Positions 29,742 through 31,378 of a stretch of DNA of 31,378 bases are shown piece after piece. Made by a program: the position numbers and the translations under genes. Source of the stretch: JAJRRH01 sp047638815. Its GTDB lineage: Bacteria > Bacteroidota > Bacteroidia > Flavobacteriales_D > JABDKJ01. Numbering within the stretch: position 1 is the first letter of the stretch; every line of letters starts with the position of its first letter. The notes beneath the pieces were generated by a model that saw only the letters and a program-made list of their open reading frames with translations, was not told the DNA's origin and made no database searches. Where the stretch lies: the NCBI GenBank assembly GCA_047638815.1, contig JBLIMR010000028.1, positions 1-31,378 on the forward strand, in the 5' to 3' direction.

Positions 29742-31202
29742 ATGAGTAAAGAGATAAAAACATTAGGAGCGCTTAAAAAATCGAAATATGTTTCAAAGGG
29801 CATAAAAGATGAATTGAGAGATAACCTTATTGAAAAGATTAAAAAGGGAGAACCTCGTTTCGTTGGCATTCATGGGTATGAAAATACCGTAATTCCTGAA
29901 TTGGAGAGAGCCATTTTGTCAAAACATAATATCAATCTTTTAGGTTTGAGAGGTCAGGCTAAAACTAGACTGGCTCGTTTGATGGTGCAGCTTCTGGATG
30001 AATATATTCCTGTCGTTGAAGGTTCTGAAGTCAATGACGACCCATTGTCGCCAATGAGCATATTTGCCAAAGACCTTGTTGCTGAAAAAGGAGATGACAC
30101 GCCAATAACATGGATGCATCGCGATGAACGTTTTTTCGAAAAGCTAGCGACACCAGACGTAACTGTTTCTGACCTTATTGGAGATATAGATCCAATAAAA
30201 GCGGCAAACATGAAACTGAGCTATGCGGATGAGAGGGTGCTGCACTTTGGAATGATACCACGTGCCAACAGATGTATTTTTGTAATCAATGAATTGCCAG
30301 ACTTACAAGCTAGAATTCAAGTGGCATTGTTTAACATCTTGGAAGAAGGAGACATTCAAATCAGAGGATTCAAGTTGAGAATGCCATTGGATCTTCAATT
30401 TGTTTTCACCGCCAACCCGGAGGATTATACGAATAGAGGAAGTATCGTAACGCCACTGAAAGATAGAATCGGATCTCAGATACTCACACATTATCCTGAG
30501 ACCATTGAAATAGCAAGAACAATCACACAACAAGAAGCGTCTCGTAAAGAGGATAGATCCTGTGAAGTTCATGTGCCTGATATGGCGCAAGAGTTATTAG
30601 AGCAATTGGCTTTTGAAGCAAGAGAAAGTGAGTACATCGATCATAAAAGTGGCATCAGTGCGCGTATGAGTATTACAGCATATGAAAATCTATTGAGTAC
30701 CGCTGAACGTAGAACATTAATGGCGGGTTCAGACAAAACATCAATTCGATTCAGTGATCTCATGGGGATGATTCCTTCAATCACTGGAAAGGTAGAGCTT
30801 GTCTATGAAGGAGAGCAGGAGGGAGCAGCATTTGTTGCAGAGAGACTAATCGGTAGTGCAGCGAAAACTCTCTTTCCATACTATTTCCCAAAAATAGAAA
30901 AGCTGGTTCGAGATGGTGAAACAACACCTTACGATGAGGTGCTAAATTGGTTCTTTGAAGAGAGCAGCTTCGAACTCATGGACGAAGATTCAGAAAAGGT
31001 ATATCAGGGCAAACTAGATTCGATCGAGCCGCTAACGGCCTTAATTGAAAGTCATCAACCGGATATTAATAAAGGTGATGTCAACTTCATGAAGGAATTT
31101 GTGCTTTGGGCTTTAGTGGAATTTCAAAAATTATCGAAAAAACGATCCGCTGAAGGATTTGAATTCAAGGATATGTACAATAAGTACATCTCTGATCTTT
31201 AA
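29742..31202 (+). CDS. Magnesium-chelatase-like AAA+ ATPase
   Basis: A cytoplasmic ATPase of 486 residues in the MoxR/magnesium-chelatase-I group. The P-loop is GLRGQAKT (68-75). The Walker B strand reads CIFVINEL with Asn183-Glu184, so the usual Asp is replaced by Asn while the catalytic Glu is kept. Sensor 1 is TANPEDYTNRG (223-233), and the arginine finger is probably Arg242 in PLKDRIGSQ. An insertion between P-loop and Walker B (about 95-170, including ITWMHRDERFFEKLATPDVTVSDLIGDIDP in parts) resembles the chelatase helix-2 insert. The C-terminal third is helical. The VWA gene upstream supplies the second subunit. It probably acts as a remodelling or metal-loading motor on an unknown client. 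Confidence 0.86.
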   Translation: MSKEIKTLGALKKSKYVSKGIKDELRDNLIEKIKKGEPRFVGIHGYENTVIPELERAILSKHNINLLGLRGQAKTRLARLMVQLLDEYIPVVEGSEVNDDPLSPMSIFAKDLVAEKGDDTPITWMHRDERFFEKLATPDVTVSDLIGDIDPIKAANMKLSYADERVLHFGMIPRANRCIFVINELPDLQARIQVALFNILEEGDIQIRGFKLRMPLDLQFVFTANPEDYTNRGSIVTPLKDRIGSQILTHYPETIEIARTITQQEASRKEDRSCEVHVPDMAQELLEQLAFEARESEYIDHKSGISARMSITAYENLLSTAERRTLMAGSDKTSIRFSDLMGMIPSITGKVELVYEGEQEGAAFVAERLIGSAAKTLFPYYFPKIEKLVRDGETTPYDEVLNWFFEESSFELMDEDSEKVYQGKLDSIEPLTALIESHQPDINKGDVNFMKEFVLWALVEFQKLSKKRSAEGFEFKDMYNKYISDL

Positions 31203-31261
31203 TAGATCAGAGGATTGTTGATTGGAGAGTGATGATTGTTGGGTTTTGAAGAGGGCAGTGA

Positions 31262-31281
31262 CCCTTCGACAAGCTCAGGGG
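31262..31281. repeat. REP-like short element CCCTTCGAC...CTCAGGGG
   Basis: CCCTTCGACAAGCTCAGGGG, a near-palindrome of a type I recall as common between bacterial genes. It is the inverse of the element at 29645-29663 and lies six bases before the terminal heptamer array. Confidence 0.5.
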
Positions 31282-31287
31282 GCAATT

Positions 31288-31378
31288 GAAAAGTGAAAAG
31301 TGAAAAGTGAAGAGTGAAAAGTGAAAAGTGAAAAGTGAAAAGTGAAGACTGAAAAGTGAAAAGTGAAGAGTGAAAAGT
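31288..31378. repeat. Thirteen tandem GAAAAGT heptamers running off the window
   Basis: Exactly 13 units of seven bases, without a slip: ten are GAAAAGT, two are GAAGAGT and one is GAAGACT. The array continues past the end of the window, so its full length is unknown. It follows the ATPase gene by about 85 bases. Confidence 0.85.

Noticed and set aside
28448..31202. The VWA/ATPase pair as a true magnesium chelatase for chlorophyll synthesis
   Set aside because: No chelatase H subunit or other chlorophyll genes are present, and the sequences are only distantly chelatase-like.
31288..31378. Tandem repeats as a CRISPR array
   Set aside because: The units are seven bases with no spacers and no cas genes are present.

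Overview
The window looks like chromosomal DNA of a Bacteroidota bacterium, most likely an aerobic member of the Flavobacteriales or a close relative. The DNA is AT-rich. A subtilase carries a C-terminal type IX secretion sorting domain. Several genes are preceded by TAnnTTTG boxes (the Bacteroidota -7 element), and there is a FecA-like receptor with a carboxypeptidase-regulatory domain. I do not assign a genus.

Layout. 1-7442: a cold-shock-domain protein with a basic N-terminal extension, a secreted subtilase, MscL, a frameshifted MarR regulator followed by a GNAT acetyltransferase, an ABC exporter, and a GIY-YIG-like protein whose motifs are eroded. 7608-8633: a CotH-type gene wrecked by an internally deleted IS3-family element. 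8845-20368: an iron and heme block. It holds an FTR1 iron permease, a leftward operon of AraC-type regulator, hemH and hemJ, and a divergent rightward operon hemA, hemC-hemD fusion, hemB, hemL, hemE, hemF, followed by ferritin and a 55-residue Cys/Lys-rich protein. This covers heme synthesis by the C5 route from glutamyl-tRNA to protoheme. 20588-21247: a LuxR-type regulator. 21867-28055: a tight operon of two lipoproteins (DUF4856-like and imelysin-like), an HTTM/vitamin-K-dependent gamma-carboxylase homologue and a FecA-like TonB-dependent receptor. 28448-31202: a VWA protein and a magnesium-chelatase-like AAA+ ATPase.

How it fits together. The uptake operon (outer-membrane receptor, periplasm-facing lipoproteins, membrane carboxylase homologue) and FTR1 would bring iron in, the hem genes would consume it and ferritin would store it. 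A palindrome of the form TTTAGAAT-N-(A/G)TTCTAAA lies at the promoters of both the AraC-hemH-hemJ operon and the uptake operon, and a weaker copy overlaps the start of the LuxR-type gene. This suggests one shared iron- or heme-responsive regulator. The most interesting candidate system is the uptake operon, because its membrane enzyme keeps the lysine region and C-terminal signature of vitamin-K-dependent carboxylases, so it might modify its lipoprotein neighbours into better metal ligands.

The intergenic regions hold a second layer: short tandem arrays of period 7 (and one of period 8), most of them next to REP-like inverted repeats.
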